Shown here piece by piece: positions 20,421-30,659 of a stretch of 64,000 bases of DNA. Numbering within the stretch: the first letter of the stretch is position 1; each line of letters starts with the position of its first letter. The notes beneath the pieces were generated by a model. It ran no database searches. It was not told the DNA's origin and worked only from the letters and a program-made list of their open reading frames with translations. Made by a program: the position numbers and the translations under genes. Source of the DNA: Aradus depressus (taxonomy: Eukaryota > Arthropoda > Insecta > Hemiptera > Aradidae); contig OY759216.1 in assembly GCA_963662175.1 (NCBI GenBank), positions 50,299,087-50,363,086 of the forward strand. Reading direction: 5' to 3'.

Positions 20421-20612
20421 ATTAAATGAAATTAAGAAGGTCTCTAAAAATCGTATATATTGATACGAATTGTGGATGTAACATTACTTGGATTTGTATT
20501 TTTTTTTATCGTCAATTTTAGTTCAAAATAATTTATAAAATAAATACTATATAATAAGTAGATCATTCATTTTTGTTAATTATAGCCTTTCTTCCGTCAG
20601 ATTTATATATAT

Positions 20613-20745
20613 ACAGTCAAAATCGTTTATAACTTCAAGGGGCTGGCGGTTTTTGTACGTTGTTGCCGGTTTTCTCTTTAGCGGTATTATCGGAGTTATA
20701 ACAGAGAACTTCACCTTATCGCCTGGGGAGTCAGCAGACAACAAA
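20613..20745 (+). mobile_element. pogo/Tigger-like DNA transposon, left end fragment
   Basis: Starts with cagtcaaaatcgtttataac after TA-rich DNA, the kind of terminus seen in pogo/Tigger elements. It shares 'ggagttataacagagaactt' and the following ~25 bp with the second copy at 29465-29830, whose far end is the matching inverted terminus. No transposase frame is seen. Confidence 0.5.
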
Positions 20746-20978
20746 AAATATAATAACCTTGCCTGTTTCAGACAGTGTGTAGGTAGCCATTATAATTTTG
20801 AGAGAATATAGAGACTTGGTGACGGACATGTTAAACATTTAATTAATTATTTGATTTCTATTAATGTGTTAGTTCATAGCTAAACATAATAAACAAATAT
20901 ATATTTCTGAAAGTAACAATTTGAGTTCTGTAATTGAATTTTGTTTGAATTGGGTAATTATATAAACATTCAACCCTT

Positions 20979-21150
20979 AGTTATGTCAAGATTCCCACTG
21001 CTGACTAGACAATCCCATTGTAACTATACATGCCCCCCTCTCCTTACCTTCTGGTTAGTCTTATTCCTTCTGCTATTGTGTAATGTTCTAGTTTGTAATC
21101 CAATAAATATCTTTAAAAAAAAGGCGATCTTGTGTTTTGAATTTATAACT
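20979..21150 (+). mobile_element. 5' LTR, errantivirus-type
   Basis: 172 bp starting agttatg and ending ttataact, so the ends are short inverted repeats of the errantiviral AGTTA...TAACT type. It contains ccaataaa at about 21100. It differs in length and sequence from the 3' LTR at 28543-28735. Confidence 0.6.
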
Positions 21151-21169
21151 GGCGCCCGTGAACAGGGAC
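21151..21169 (+). promoter_or_regulatory. Primer binding site
   Basis: ggcgcccgtgaacagggac directly follows the LTR's final T. It resembles the Lys-tRNA-primed form but has two extra bases in the middle. Confidence 0.65.
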
Positions 21170-21423
21170 GGTGAAGTGTTAGTCTAAGAAAAGTCTTAGA
21201 TTTTCCTGAAGCATATACTTCTTATTTCGCGGTGTGTTCTTATTGAAACCAGAGATCCCCAAATCAACTGTGACCTATCGTCCCAGGGAGCTCTCTCCAG
21301 CAACAAGAACCTACGGAACAGATCTTGGATTATCAACGGACAAACTGGACTCGCAAAGCTCCACCGGAATACCAGAGGTATGAAGTACTCCTATCATTAA
21401 ACCACCCAAATTTATTGTAACTA

Positions 21424-21717
21424 TGGACAACATGAGCTACAAAATATCTAGGGAGGACTATGATCACATCCCTTTCTACGATGGCAATCCAATAGATTGA
21501 ACTTTGTTTTGTGATACGATAGAGTTAGTTTTTCGTAGAGTAAGCGCAGATAATATAACAGAAAAAGCATTAAATAATGAGATCCTTCTCAGTAAAATAA
21601 GAGTAAAGCTGCTAGATCTTTGATCCTTGCAAGGCAAATCAGGACAGTAGCTGAGTTGCTACACATTCTCAAAGACCATTTCGCTGATGCACATTCGTAT
21701 GAATTGTTAAAAGAGGA
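21424..21717 (+). pseudogene. Errantivirus gag, first fragment
   Basis: A gag-like start (ATG 21424) encodes residues such as SYKISREDYDHIPFYDG before an in-frame TGA at about 21499. Further stops follow, though Gag-like sequence continues to the insertion point. It is cut at 21717 by a palindromic/LINE insertion; the matching part resumes at 23955. The call rests on position after a primer binding site and on the split partner. Confidence 0.55.
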
Positions 21718-22003
21718 TGGACTTGAAAAATAAAATAAAACTTGTTTATTTAATAGAGGGAGTTGCAGTCTAGCCTTGGACGGGACCGGTCGTGTCTGTT
21801 GTGTCTCTGAAAAAGTGTACTTTATAGTGGGTAGCAAGAACATTTTTATTACTTTTTTTTGTACAATTATCAAGCTAAAAATCTGATCTATCGGAATATG
21901 TAAGTAGATTTCTATTTAATTTTGTGTCTATTAGGGAAAAGTGAAATAAAATACGTATATTATTTGGGATTTGAAGCTAGATTCATTTTTGGAGTTACGT
22001 AAG

Positions 22004-22949
22004 ATGGGAGATAAGAGTGAAGCAAGTGGCGGGATCACCATGACAACGGGAGACGCAGATGGGAGTGGTGGGGGGTCCCTTCTTAGCAGTGCGATCCTGG
22101 ACCGTCTCGGGGACCTGTTCCAGGAGCTTAGCTCCCTCAAATCGGACCTGGCCCAGATAAAAGTTGACAACCAGAAAACCTCCTCCACGATGTCCACTAT
22201 TGAAGAAAATATAAGTTCTAATTTTAAAAAAATCAATGAGGATCTCATTAAAATAAAAAAAAGAGCAACTTGTTCTGAAAAAAGAAAATAAATCCCTGAA
22301 ACTAGAAATTAGACAGATAAAAATCCAATTTCAAGAATATCAAAATCAATCAAACTCTAACAAAGTGCAAATTAAAAATGTACCTTATTCCGATAGTATT
22401 GATAGTTTTGTAAATATCAAAACCATTGCTAATGCTGTTGGATTCGAACTGAAAAGGGATCAAATAGATAGCTATTACCGTATGAAACGAATTAGTTCAA
22501 AATACGAACCATCAATTGTTTTAAAATTTGTACGAAGTGCAGACAAAAATGAATTTCTGGCCGCTTGTAAAAACAAAAGAAAGGTACTTAATACTGGCCT
22601 GTTTTCTCTCTCTAGTTCTGCATCAACAAATCTTCCTATTTACATATCCGAACATATGAATAAAGATACGTATGATCTTTTCAAAAAAGGTAAAAAACTA
22701 CAAAAATTAGGAATGGTTAAATTTGTCTGGTTTCGGAGTGGCCTAATCAGGGTTCGTAAAGTTGAAGGATGTCCGGCCATTGTAATAAGATGCGAAGAGG
22801 ATCTATCCCAATTTAGGACAGAAGAAAGAGCGTACGACTCAACTGGCGTACCCACGGATTATGAAACAGACAATGACAATATTGATACTGATCAGTCTAT
22901 CTCAGATCCATCGGTCTCACGGAAGAGAAAATTAAAGCCGGGAACATAG
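22004..22949 (+). pseudogene. LINE ORF1 (frameshifted)
   Basis: The ATG at 22004 begins an acidic, Gly/Ser-rich N-terminus. A coiled-coil-like heptad region follows (DLFQELSSLKSDLAQIKVDN). The frame breaks in the A-run at about 22253-22262 and continues in another frame with the rest of the coiled coil. Next comes an RNA-binding-type fold as in LINE ORF1 proteins (VQIKNVPYSD, FELKRDQIDSYYRMKR, SIVLKFVRSADKNEFL) and a basic C-terminal KRKLKPG. Such proteins bind and chaperone LINE RNA. The frame ends with TAG at 22947-22949. Confidence 0.7.
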
Positions 22950-22954
22950 AGAGT

Positions 22955-23350
22955 TTTTTAATGCCGCGGTCCCCTCTGGTAAATCCAAAGGTAAAGGACC
23001 AAAGTCACCCTCGGCCAAAATCGGTTTCTGGAATGTAAACGGCTTCAATACTCTCAACATAGCGATGCTACCCACGGAAATAAATATTAATCAATCTGGA
23101 CCTGATCTGTCTCTCTGAAACATGGCTTCACAGCGACAACTGGAATCCCCCTTCTTTCCTGGACCAATATGAAGTATACTCGACCAAAGCGGTGAAAAGA
23201 CACAGTGTTGGGAGAGCGAGCGGGGGCCTGGCTGTGTTTCTGAAGAACAGTGTTGTAACTTGTGATAAAGTGTTAATATCCAATAGTCAATGGCTTTATT
23301 TGCTTACCAAAATCGGTGAAATTAGTTTAATATTGGGCACTGTTTACTGG
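22955..23350 (+). pseudogene. APE-type endonuclease, N-terminal fragment
   Basis: Just after ORF1 the sequence encodes the start of an APE-like endonuclease: KIGFWNVNGFN, then DL-CLSETWL (frame slips near 23105) and GGLAVFLKN. After about 23350 it turns into AT-rich 3' UTR, so the rest of the endonuclease and the whole RT are deleted. Confidence 0.72.
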
Positions 23351-23746
23351 AAGTTTCATTCTTTGTTTTTCAATTTTTCTGTGAACGTGTTTTTTAGTTT
23401 TTTCTAATCTCAGGATTAATTGTAATATTGTTTTTAATATTATTATTGATTGCCTTATTTCAAAATTCAAGAGGAAGCTATTTTTTAATTTGTATTTCCA
23501 TATTTATCCATTTCATTTTCTTAATATAATTATTTCATCTCAATACTTTACCATGTCAATTTTCATTTCTTTTTTTTCACTGTAGCTGATACACTTTATA
23601 TATATATTCTTTTTTATATTTTTCAATTTTATTTAAGAAGGCTGGCTGAACTCCTTCCAATGAAATGTATTTTATTTCAAATGGAATAAAGTTTATTATT
23701 ATTATTATTATTAATATATTGTCTAATTTCACTAACTATATATACA

Positions 23747-23782
23747 TGGGAGTACTTTCGGTATTTCTACCATCCTCAGCCA
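23747..23782 (-). ncRNA. Hammerhead-ribozyme-like motif, left arm
   Basis: Minus strand: TGG, CTGAGGA, U, GGTA-GAAA-TACC hairpin, GAA, palindromic stem III AGTACT, C (cleavage position), CCA. Stem I TGG/CCA, a 4-bp stem II with a GNRA loop and a 2-bp stem III all form. The only irregularity is the unpaired U before stem II. Confidence 0.6.
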
Positions 23783-23808
23783 AAAGCATAAGCATAAGCT
23801 TATGCTTT

Positions 23809-23844
23809 TGGCTGAGGATGGTAGAAATACCGAAAGTACTCCCA
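23809..23844 (+). ncRNA. Hammerhead-ribozyme-like motif, right arm
   Basis: Exact mirror image of 23747-23782. Predicted cleavage falls after C at 23841. Confidence 0.6.
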
Positions 23845-23954
23845 TGTATATATAGTTAGTGAAATTAGACAATATATTAAATAAACAAGTTTTATTTTAT
23901 TTTTCAAGCCCATTTGAATTATTTCACAATATCTCTGCAATAATGTCAGTTTTC

Positions 23955-24329
23955 GTTAAAAGAGGAGATGAGACAAATCATAGAGAATCCCCAATCGATT
24001 TCCTAAGTAGAATAAATGAAATTAGAAATTTAATTCATGTCAGACTACAATTAGAAGGGCTTACCAGTGATACACTAAAACTTTTTATCACAAAAGTGGA
24101 TAAGGAAGCAATATACCATTTTTATATTAATGTTCCCATGACACTAGCAAATCATGTCATGACATTCGGCCCTCAAGATTTGGATAACTTAAGAACAATA
24201 CTTTTCAATAAATGTATGTTCATCATCAACCAACTGTACTCTAAAAATATGAAAACTAACAAAATACAAAGACTTCCTCCTAGGACAAACATATCATTTT
24301 CGGTACAATCATCCCTTGGTACCAAGTAA
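23955..24329 (+). pseudogene. Errantivirus gag, second fragment
   Basis: An open frame after the 12-bp duplication encodes Gag-like sequence (SPIDFLSRINEIRNLI, then a helical region and LPPRTNISF) to a TAA at 24327-24329. No zinc knuckle or protease is seen after it. Sequence to about 24800 is degraded and not assignable. Confidence 0.6.
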
Positions 24330-24814
24330 GGGAAATACGTCCACAAAACTTTTTTGCTGAACAATCATACCAACAAGCGTATTAAAACCCTCAGTACAAA
24401 GTTAGGTACTGTATTCATCAAACAGTATTCATCCTACCTTCGTGTAGTCAACATCTATATTGGGCTACTCTTGAGGATTAGTGCTATCAACATACGGCTA
24501 AGTTTTTAGTTTTTATATATCTTATTTTTCACATTACAGTTACTTTTATTAATGAAAACAACTCACATCCCAGCCACAGTACTATTAATACATCTATTGG
24601 CAACATAACTGATGAAACAATTCTACAAAAATAATGTACACTCTCCAATTTCACCTTCTTCAGCCATTTGAACTATAACTAATCCAGATGAGTTTCACTT
24701 TAATCTCAAAAGACCGAACTTGGAAATTCCACAGCAAAAATCTAAAGTTTTTATGTCCAGTAGTAGTCATGTTTTTGATAATAAAGAAATAAGACAATGA
24801 AACCCGAGAACGAC

Positions 24815-25210
24815 TATCTAAAAACAGATTCAACCCTAATGACAAAGGACCTTATTATATCCATGTGGAAGGTACACATAACAACAGTGCTGGGAAAATT
24901 CATCCCATGGCCTTCGGCAAGTTGCTTTTTGTGGAAGCACAGGTCAACTCTAACAATATTAAAAATATAGTAGTCACGGGACAAAATAGAAACAAATACC
25001 TCCGAATTTGCCAACACACTTGTACAAAATGACATTTTTTCAAAGCACAACCTATTTGCATACATACCTGAATATTTAACCAGAGGGATAGGCGTAGTCC
25101 GAAACGTAGACCCCACTCTATCCGAAGAGGAAATACTTAAGATGATAATATCAAATATTCTCCTCAAGACAAGTCGCCTTAGGTCCGTATATGTTCAAGG
25201 TAGCTCAATT
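24815..25210 (+). pseudogene. LINE ORF1 fragment
   Basis: Two frames together encode an ORF1-like segment: FNPNDKGPYYIHVEG and MAFGKLLF at the start, then after a shift LFAYIPEYLTRGIGVVRNV and LSEEEILKMI, a pattern typical of I/Jockey ORF1 proteins. No zinc knuckles remain. Confidence 0.65.
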
Positions 25211-25211
25211 T

Positions 25212-26258
25212 GTCAATTTTTTAGGTTTAATCATTGACTGAAAGCTGTTGTGGCGTCAACATATTCTTTCGACCTGTGAGAACATCTTAAATTTACTGAG
25301 ATGCGTGAACAGGCTTAAATATGGAGCTCACCCGAGTATCTCACTAATCATTTATCGAGCCTTGATTCTATCCAGACTGGATTATGGAAGCATGTTATAT
25401 GGCGATGCAGCTAGAACGCATTTAGTGAAACTGGACAGGATGCAGTATAAAGCTATTCGTGCCTGTCTAGGAGCTATGAAATCCACATCCATTAACGCTC
25501 TATTATGCGAGAGTAAAGAGGTACCGAATATACACAGAAAACTACTGGCAGGCAGGTTTGTAGCAAACAGAATCCAGTGCACTGATCACCCCGTCATAGA
25601 CAAACTGGCCGAATTGTTACTATTTACGGTTACTAAAAGGTTTTGGGAAAAGAAGCGGACGCCTGTCCTTGTTACCGAATACTATAAGCTGAAACATCTG
25701 ACTTTAGGCACTCCCCTAGGTTTGGGTAATGTATCAGTTTGCAGAACCTTTGATACTAGGCCCTTTCCCGAGTTCCATAATATCGTCACTAACCATAAGG
25801 ATATAGTTGGCAATAGTGACTTACCCCTCCATGTTGCTGACAGTTTTGAGTGTGGGAGGGCTCAGGTGGCTCTCGGCGTCTACACGGACGGCTCCAAGAC
25901 CGAGACAGCAGTTGGACCTGCCTATTACATTCCTTCTCTCAATATACACAGAACGATGAAATTGGCAAATATCTGCTCTATATTTACGGCAGAAGCCCTG
26001 GTAATCAGAGAAGCTCTCAGATATATACTACAGCAAAATGTGAACGCTACCGTCATTTTTTCTGATAGCTTAAGTGTCCTACTCTCATTGAAGAATATAT
26101 ACAATCAGTGCAACCCACTAATTCGAGATATATATATACTGATGTTAGCCATCCAAGAGGCAGGACAAGATCTCTACCTTATTTGGATAAGAGGACACTG
26201 TGGAATCAAATACAATGAGAAGGTAGATGAGTTGGCCAAGATGGCATCTGAACTCAAT
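25212..26258 (+). pseudogene. LINE ORF2 C-terminus: RT thumb and RNase H
   Basis: Begins with FLGLIID, then an in-frame TGA at 25239-25241, then KLLWRQHI, the usual RT thumb start. The long open frame that follows has LSRLDYGSMLYGDA and a ribonuclease H domain with DGSKTE (first D), an E in FTAEALVIREAL, D in FSDSLSVL and RGHCGI. All four RNase H catalytic positions seem present. RNase H places the element in the I-type part of the I/Jockey superfamily. The frame continues past the LINE edge into integrase-derived DNA and stops at 26292-26294. Confidence 0.8.
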
Positions 26259-26632
26259 GCGATAATGGCAGAGAATTCGCAAATAAAAGAATAGAAAATT
26301 TAATGTCATATCATGACATAAAAATATGTTTCACAACCCCAAATTATTCAAACTCTAATGGCCTTATAAATAAAACGCATACCACTTTAATAGAATTAAT
26401 GAATATTATAAGAACTGAAAAGTCCCCCGATAAAATTTCATTAGAAGACACTTTAAATTTAGCTTTAATAGCATTCAATAACACCTCCCATTCCAATCTT
26501 AAAATGACTCCCAATGAAATCACTTTCGGAATACCTACTTTCGACAACTCAGAAAAAGAAAAAATATTGGTTGAAGCTCAAATCGAGCAATATCATAAAG
26601 ATAGAGAATTAGTTAATAAAGGAATTAATTGA
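26259..26632 (+). pseudogene. Errantivirus integrase, C-terminal half
   Basis: Directly after the LINE edge the sequence encodes DNGREFANKRIENLM, the second catalytic D of a retroviral-type integrase, then SNSNGLINKTHTTL. An Asn stands where the catalytic Glu is expected (normally NG-VER or similar), so even an intact protein would probably be inactive. The first part of the core and all upstream pol are missing. Confidence 0.72.
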
Positions 26633-26660
26633 GAAAGAAAAACGAGAAAGAACAGAACGT

Positions 26661-27146
26661 TTGAACAAAAACCGAGAAAATATATCCGTCCCAGATGGTA
26701 GAGTCTTTATTAAGACAAACGGTCGTTTGAAAACTAGGTTAAAATATAAACCGGTTATTTATTCTAAAACCAGGGGTAAAGCTAAACCCCTACAAGGGAA
26801 AACTACCAAAATCCACCCGAGTCAAATGAAAAGACCTCGAAAGCAGGAAAAACATAACCCTGTTTTGTCTGTGCAGGTGCCGAATAATGAATCGCAAGCT
26901 GACAATACTTCTCGGCCTACTGACCCTCCACAACCAAGTACTAGTGGCCTAGGACCTGGCGTTATCCCAGTTAAGGTCCAAAACTCTTATCGAATAAAAA
27001 ATTATTATACATACATGCACTCTATTAATGTAAGACTATTGCAAGTAGAATTGAATAAACTTAGTAACTTAACAAATACACTCTACTCCAGATCAGAAAT
27101 ACCAGGTAGAAACCTTAAAACAGCATATTCTGTACGTCCAAGATAA
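26661..27146 (+). pseudogene. Errantivirus pol C-terminus and env start region
   Basis: Open frame with a basic, Pro-rich section (KTTKIHPSQMKRPRKQEKH) typical of the pol tail, followed by an env-like helical segment (VRLLQVELNKLSNL). The frame ends at TAA 27144-27146, just before the cleavage-site region, so env is broken here as well. Confidence 0.6.
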
Positions 27147-27149
27147 AAT

Positions 27150-28515
27150 TGATCATATTCTTTCAACCCCTTCTAGGAGAGTGAAACGAGGGCTAATTAA
27201 CGGCCTCGGTTCCGCCATATCATGGTTAACTGGTAATATGGATGCTTCCGATAAGGAACATTATGACCAAATTGTGAACAAAATCGAATCAAATTCATAC
27301 CATCTTGAGCATAATATTGAAACCCAGCTCTCGATAAACAAAAAGCTCATTGACGAATTTAACCGAGATGTCAGAATCATACAAGAAAATACGAAGAAAA
27401 TGTCCAACCTTGTTACAAATAATATGAATCATGACTTTGAGGATCAGTATTTGTACATTTTTTCTAATATAATCCTAATCACCAACAAAATTAATGATAT
27501 TGACATCTCTCTCGAATTCTGTTAATTGAATCTAATACACAATAGTATTATCTCCCTCAATGAACTAAAAGATCTTAGTATCAACACCAAGGTGGACCTG
27601 ATTTCCAATACTTTGGAAATACTTTGGCAAGTAGGAAAAGTTCAATGTTCGATAACAAATAATTTCATCCACTATTTTGTTCAATTGCCACTACAGATAC
27701 CATTAGTGGAAACCTATTTCGTTCTCTCATATCCCTACAGTCACAATGATGAAATTAAAACAATGATACTACATCCCTCCCTTGTAATAAGGGACTTGGA
27801 ATTGTATAATGGGCAATGTAACCTCATTGAAAAGTATTACTATTGTAACAATACTGTTAGAATTAAGGATCAATGTATAAATGATTTAGTATTAAGAAAT
27901 TCCAATGAACATTGTATTTCATATAACATCGCTAGCATTAAGCCTACCCTAAAAAATGTACATATTATTAATCAATTCCTACTATATAACGTTTCTAATA
28001 TTACTATAATTAAAGATAATCAAAAATTAACTATTAACCCTAAGTTTAGTGCTTTATTGAAACTAGATAATAATGAACGATTGTTAAATAGTAAGCATGT
28101 ATTTCAGTATTTAGAGAGCGAACCTCTTCAACTACTCGTGGACGGGGCCCCTTCATCAAAACACCTCAATATCACATTTGAGGAAATCCATGAACTAAAT
28201 ATTAAAGTGAACCCACTTGAGACTCTAGAAGAAGTCGAGCAAGATAAAGAATTACACATGCATATTGTTATCCTCATGCTCGTCAGCTTGACAGGTGCAT
28301 GTCTTTGTTATCTCTGTTACAAGATTGTTCACAGGCAAGGAACAGCGAACTCAGCGCCTGGAGCATTATCAGGACAAGGGATTGGAATCCAGCTGACTAC
28401 ACTCTGTCCAGCACAGCCTGACAGCCACCCGCCTCCACCTTTGCTTAGGTCACCTCATCACATACCACCTCTTCTGAAAGCGGCTCCATCTCTTCCTCCA
28501 CCATATTCCTCGTGA
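27150..28515 (+). pseudogene. env: Errantivirus env (F-like), broken by stop codons
   Basis: Encodes a baculovirus-F-type envelope protein: a basic cleavage motif (PSRRVKR, 27163-27186), then the hallmark fusion segment GLINGLGSAISWLTGNMD, long helices, a Cys-rich ectodomain and a transmembrane helix (about 28258-28320). It ends in a Pro-rich tail with TGA at 28513-28515. A TAA at 27523-27525 splits the sequence and the upstream start region lies in another frame. The known role of such proteins is membrane fusion; this copy is a pseudogene. The cleavage site and fusion segment make the family call firm. Confidence 0.85.
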
Positions 28516-28532
28516 GGACACTTCGGACTTTA

Positions 28533-28542
28533 GGAAAGGAGG
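28533..28542 (+). promoter_or_regulatory. Polypurine tract
   Basis: ggaaaggagg lies immediately before the AGTTA start of the 3' LTR. Confidence 0.65.
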
Positions 28543-28735
28543 AGTTATATGAGAATTCCTTCCTACATCGGGACTGCTGAGTCGCCAGCTCTTCCTTTAG
28601 TATATAAAACCCCCACCTATTGTACTCGTATCATTCTGTAGATAGTAGTTGTAGTGCCAAGTCGATTCATGTAGTCGATACATCATTTTAAATAAAGTTT
28701 TTTTTTAAAACTTTTGAAGTTCTAAACATATAACT
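28543..28735 (+). mobile_element. 3' LTR, errantivirus-type
   Basis: 193 bp bounded by the inverted repeats agttatatg and catataact. It contains a TATA-like tatataaaa (about 28600) and AATAAA (about 28691). It matches the 5' LTR only at the ends, so the two LTRs probably come from different insertions. Confidence 0.72.
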
Positions 28736-29094
28736 CACGGAATCGCTAGTATAATAAAACCAAACCTAAATTAAATATTCGTTTAGTGCAGAAACCCCAT
28801 AAGCGACAACACTTAGGGGGTTTCTGTGCTAAATACTTGCAATATGTTTTTTTGCATTGAAGTTATTTGTGGGATTTATCAGATATAACAACGTTCTAAA
28901 GGTCGAATAATATTTAATATTACAACTCGCACAGTCACAATCGACTACTTACTTGTCCACAATCGATACAGGTTATAAAGATCGTTTCTAGTATTATTCT
29001 GTGTTTTGAAGTTTGTTTTGAGTTTTATAGCGATTATTTTCCGTTCTCTGTTTTCATCTTTTGTGAAAGTTTGTTATGCCTAATGAGTCGAAAT

Positions 29095-29464
29095 CAGTAA
29101 AATAGTCACTCAAAAAACTCCTGACGAAATAAATTGCAAATGTTCCGCTAAGTGAATCAAATTTGTAACGAAGGAAGTGCTGAGTGAAATTTGGAATAAT
29201 TTTTAGTCGATGGAAAGTAAAAACATTCAAGATACGTATCTTCAAACCTTGATTGGGAGAAAAGAGATCCGACGTCGGCGCAAACCTGAGTTAAATTTAC
29301 TGGAACATGATGATGAGGCAAATCTGGCTGATGATTAAGACGTCCCTACCATTCAAGATAATGATCAGCAACCTTACAAACGAAAACACACATACTTTTA
29401 TCATCTTCGGATCAGTGGTGTGTTTGAATTTGTTTGCAAGAGTGTTTTTACGAGCAGACATGGT
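29095..29464 (+). pseudogene. Repeat-derived coding remnant
   Basis: One frame (from GTC at about 29095) stays protein-like through three in-frame stops: CKCSAK near 29140, DTYLQTLIGRKEIRRRRK, and KRKHTYFYHLRISGVFEFVCK ending in FTSRHGVS. The end resembles a Cys/His-containing segment found in many insect transposon-like proteins, but I cannot name the family. It is cut by the pogo-like fragment that follows. Confidence 0.45.
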
Positions 29465-29830
29465 GTATCAACAGATATAGAAGGAGTTATAACAGAGAAC
29501 TTCCCTTATCGCATGGGGAGTCAGCAGAATAGTATATGTACATATATGAGTATACCTCCGCCTCTCCCTCCGAGAGCGCTCATTATTCTTCATGTAGTTT
29601 CTTAGAGTAGGTATATTTTTTAATTGTAATTATTTTTAATAAATTTTTAACCACATTTCTCTTTTAAAAAAGTCTTTTAGTCATATCCTTGACATAACTC
29701 CGATGTGTTCGTTGTAAGCAACATTAATGCTTTTTTTTGTATGTTATTTCATGGGACCGACTATTTTGTTCGTTAAATCCGATTTTATATTACATCCGGT
29801 GTCGTTATAAACGATTTCGACTATATATAA
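29465..29830 (+). mobile_element. pogo/Tigger-like DNA transposon, right end fragment
   Basis: Opens with the ggagttataacagagaactt block shared with 20690-20740 and ends in gttataaacgatttcgacta, the inverse of the 20613 terminus with one mismatch. No transposase frame. Confidence 0.5.
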
Positions 29831-29989
29831 TTTAAAAAATATATATTATTTTCTCATAAACTTTCGCTACATGTACATATATAATTAAAAATTACTATCT
29901 TAGTTCAAAAGAACTTATACAAAATAAAATGTAATTTTTACAATAAATAGTTCTTTCATTTTTGTCAGCCTTTCTTACTTCGGCGTTTT

Positions 29990-30017
29990 ATACATATATA
30001 TATATATATATATATTT
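29990..30017. repeat. (TA)n microsatellite
   Basis: About 12 TA repeats. Confidence 0.9.
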
Positions 30018-30497
30018 TCTCAAAAACTTTCGCTATATATACCTATATACATATATAATTACAAATTACTAGACACAAATACTGACATTTTACAGGAATC
30101 TGACAGGTAGAAATGAAGACTAGAAGTAATATACCTGACGTTTTCTTCTTTCTGAACGTAATATATTAAACTGAAATATAGTTTAAAAAATAAAATTAAT
30201 AAATAGTAAAATATAATCAATAAAAAGAATAATAGAATGAACAATTATTAAAAGTATAATGAAAGCATTCATGGTCTGGTAGGCATTGAGATTATTCTAT
30301 TTAACTTTAGTTGAGGCTATGTTGCGTTCAAGGGTTAAAAAATTGTATCAAGACAACCTATTCCCTAAGTGTGGTGTACTCACATACGTCATGTTGTATC
30401 AACAATGAAATATTACCTGAAATAATAAAACCACCATAGGCAGGTCTATAATATCACAAAAAGATATCAGTTTTGTAGAGATGGAGAAAGTTGCGAC
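30018..30497. other. ERCC6 3' flank, nothing else seen
   Basis: AT-rich region downstream of the ERCC6 stop, expected to include its 3' UTR. I did not find a well-placed canonical polyadenylation signal on the minus strand close to the stop. Confidence 0.4.
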
Positions 30498-30659
30498 CTA
30501 TGAGGTGGAAGTGGAAGGTGTAGGAGTGTTGTACTCTCCCTTCAAGGTCCAGTAGCCCACCCGGTCCGGACCTCTGAAGAAGGTGGCTATGTTACCTAGG
30601 AGGGCCTTAAAAAGGGCGCTCTTGTCAGGGCCCACCCGGCCTCGGAACTCACTCACACA
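30498..30659 (-). CDS. ERCC6: ERCC6 exon 18 (last coding exon)
   Basis: Residues 1134-1186. Begins after a tttcag acceptor. Contains KSALFKALL and YWTLKGEY, the conserved C-terminal end of CSB, then a Ser/Thr/Pro tail and TAG. Confidence 0.92.
   Translation of the reverse strand, partial: CVSEFRGRVGPDKSALFKALLGNIATFFRGPDRVGYWTLKGEYNTPTPSTSTS

Larger units (their letters stand above)
21754..23712 (+). mobile_element. Non-LTR retrotransposon, internally deleted
   Basis: Contains a 5' leader, ORF1 (two frames), the first part of an APE-type endonuclease and a 3' UTR with AATAAA ending in an (ATT)n tract at 23694-23712. The reverse transcriptase is absent. It lies inside the left arm of the palindromic element. 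Confidence 0.75.
21718..23954. mobile_element. Palindromic Penelope-like element carrying a nested LINE
   Basis: The insertion in gag is flanked by a perfect 12-bp duplication, gttaaaagagga (21706-21717 and 23955-23966). Its left end (cttgaaaaataaaataaaac..., 21723-21753) is the exact inverse of the right-arm end (23876-23908). The left arm is split by a LINE (about 21754-23710). The remaining palindrome is 23705-23908, followed by a tail containing tttcacaatatctc, the same relative position as tttccacaatatgtc in the 9337-9630 element. Confidence 0.72.
24800..26258 (+). mobile_element. I/Jockey-superfamily LINE with ORF1 fused to ORF2
   Basis: ORF1-like sequence (about 24815-25210; a frameshift near 24995) is joined directly to the RT thumb region of ORF2 at about 25210. 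The copy ends inside the RNase H domain at about 26258, where errantivirus integrase begins. The deletion removes the endonuclease and nearly all of the RT. Confidence 0.7.
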
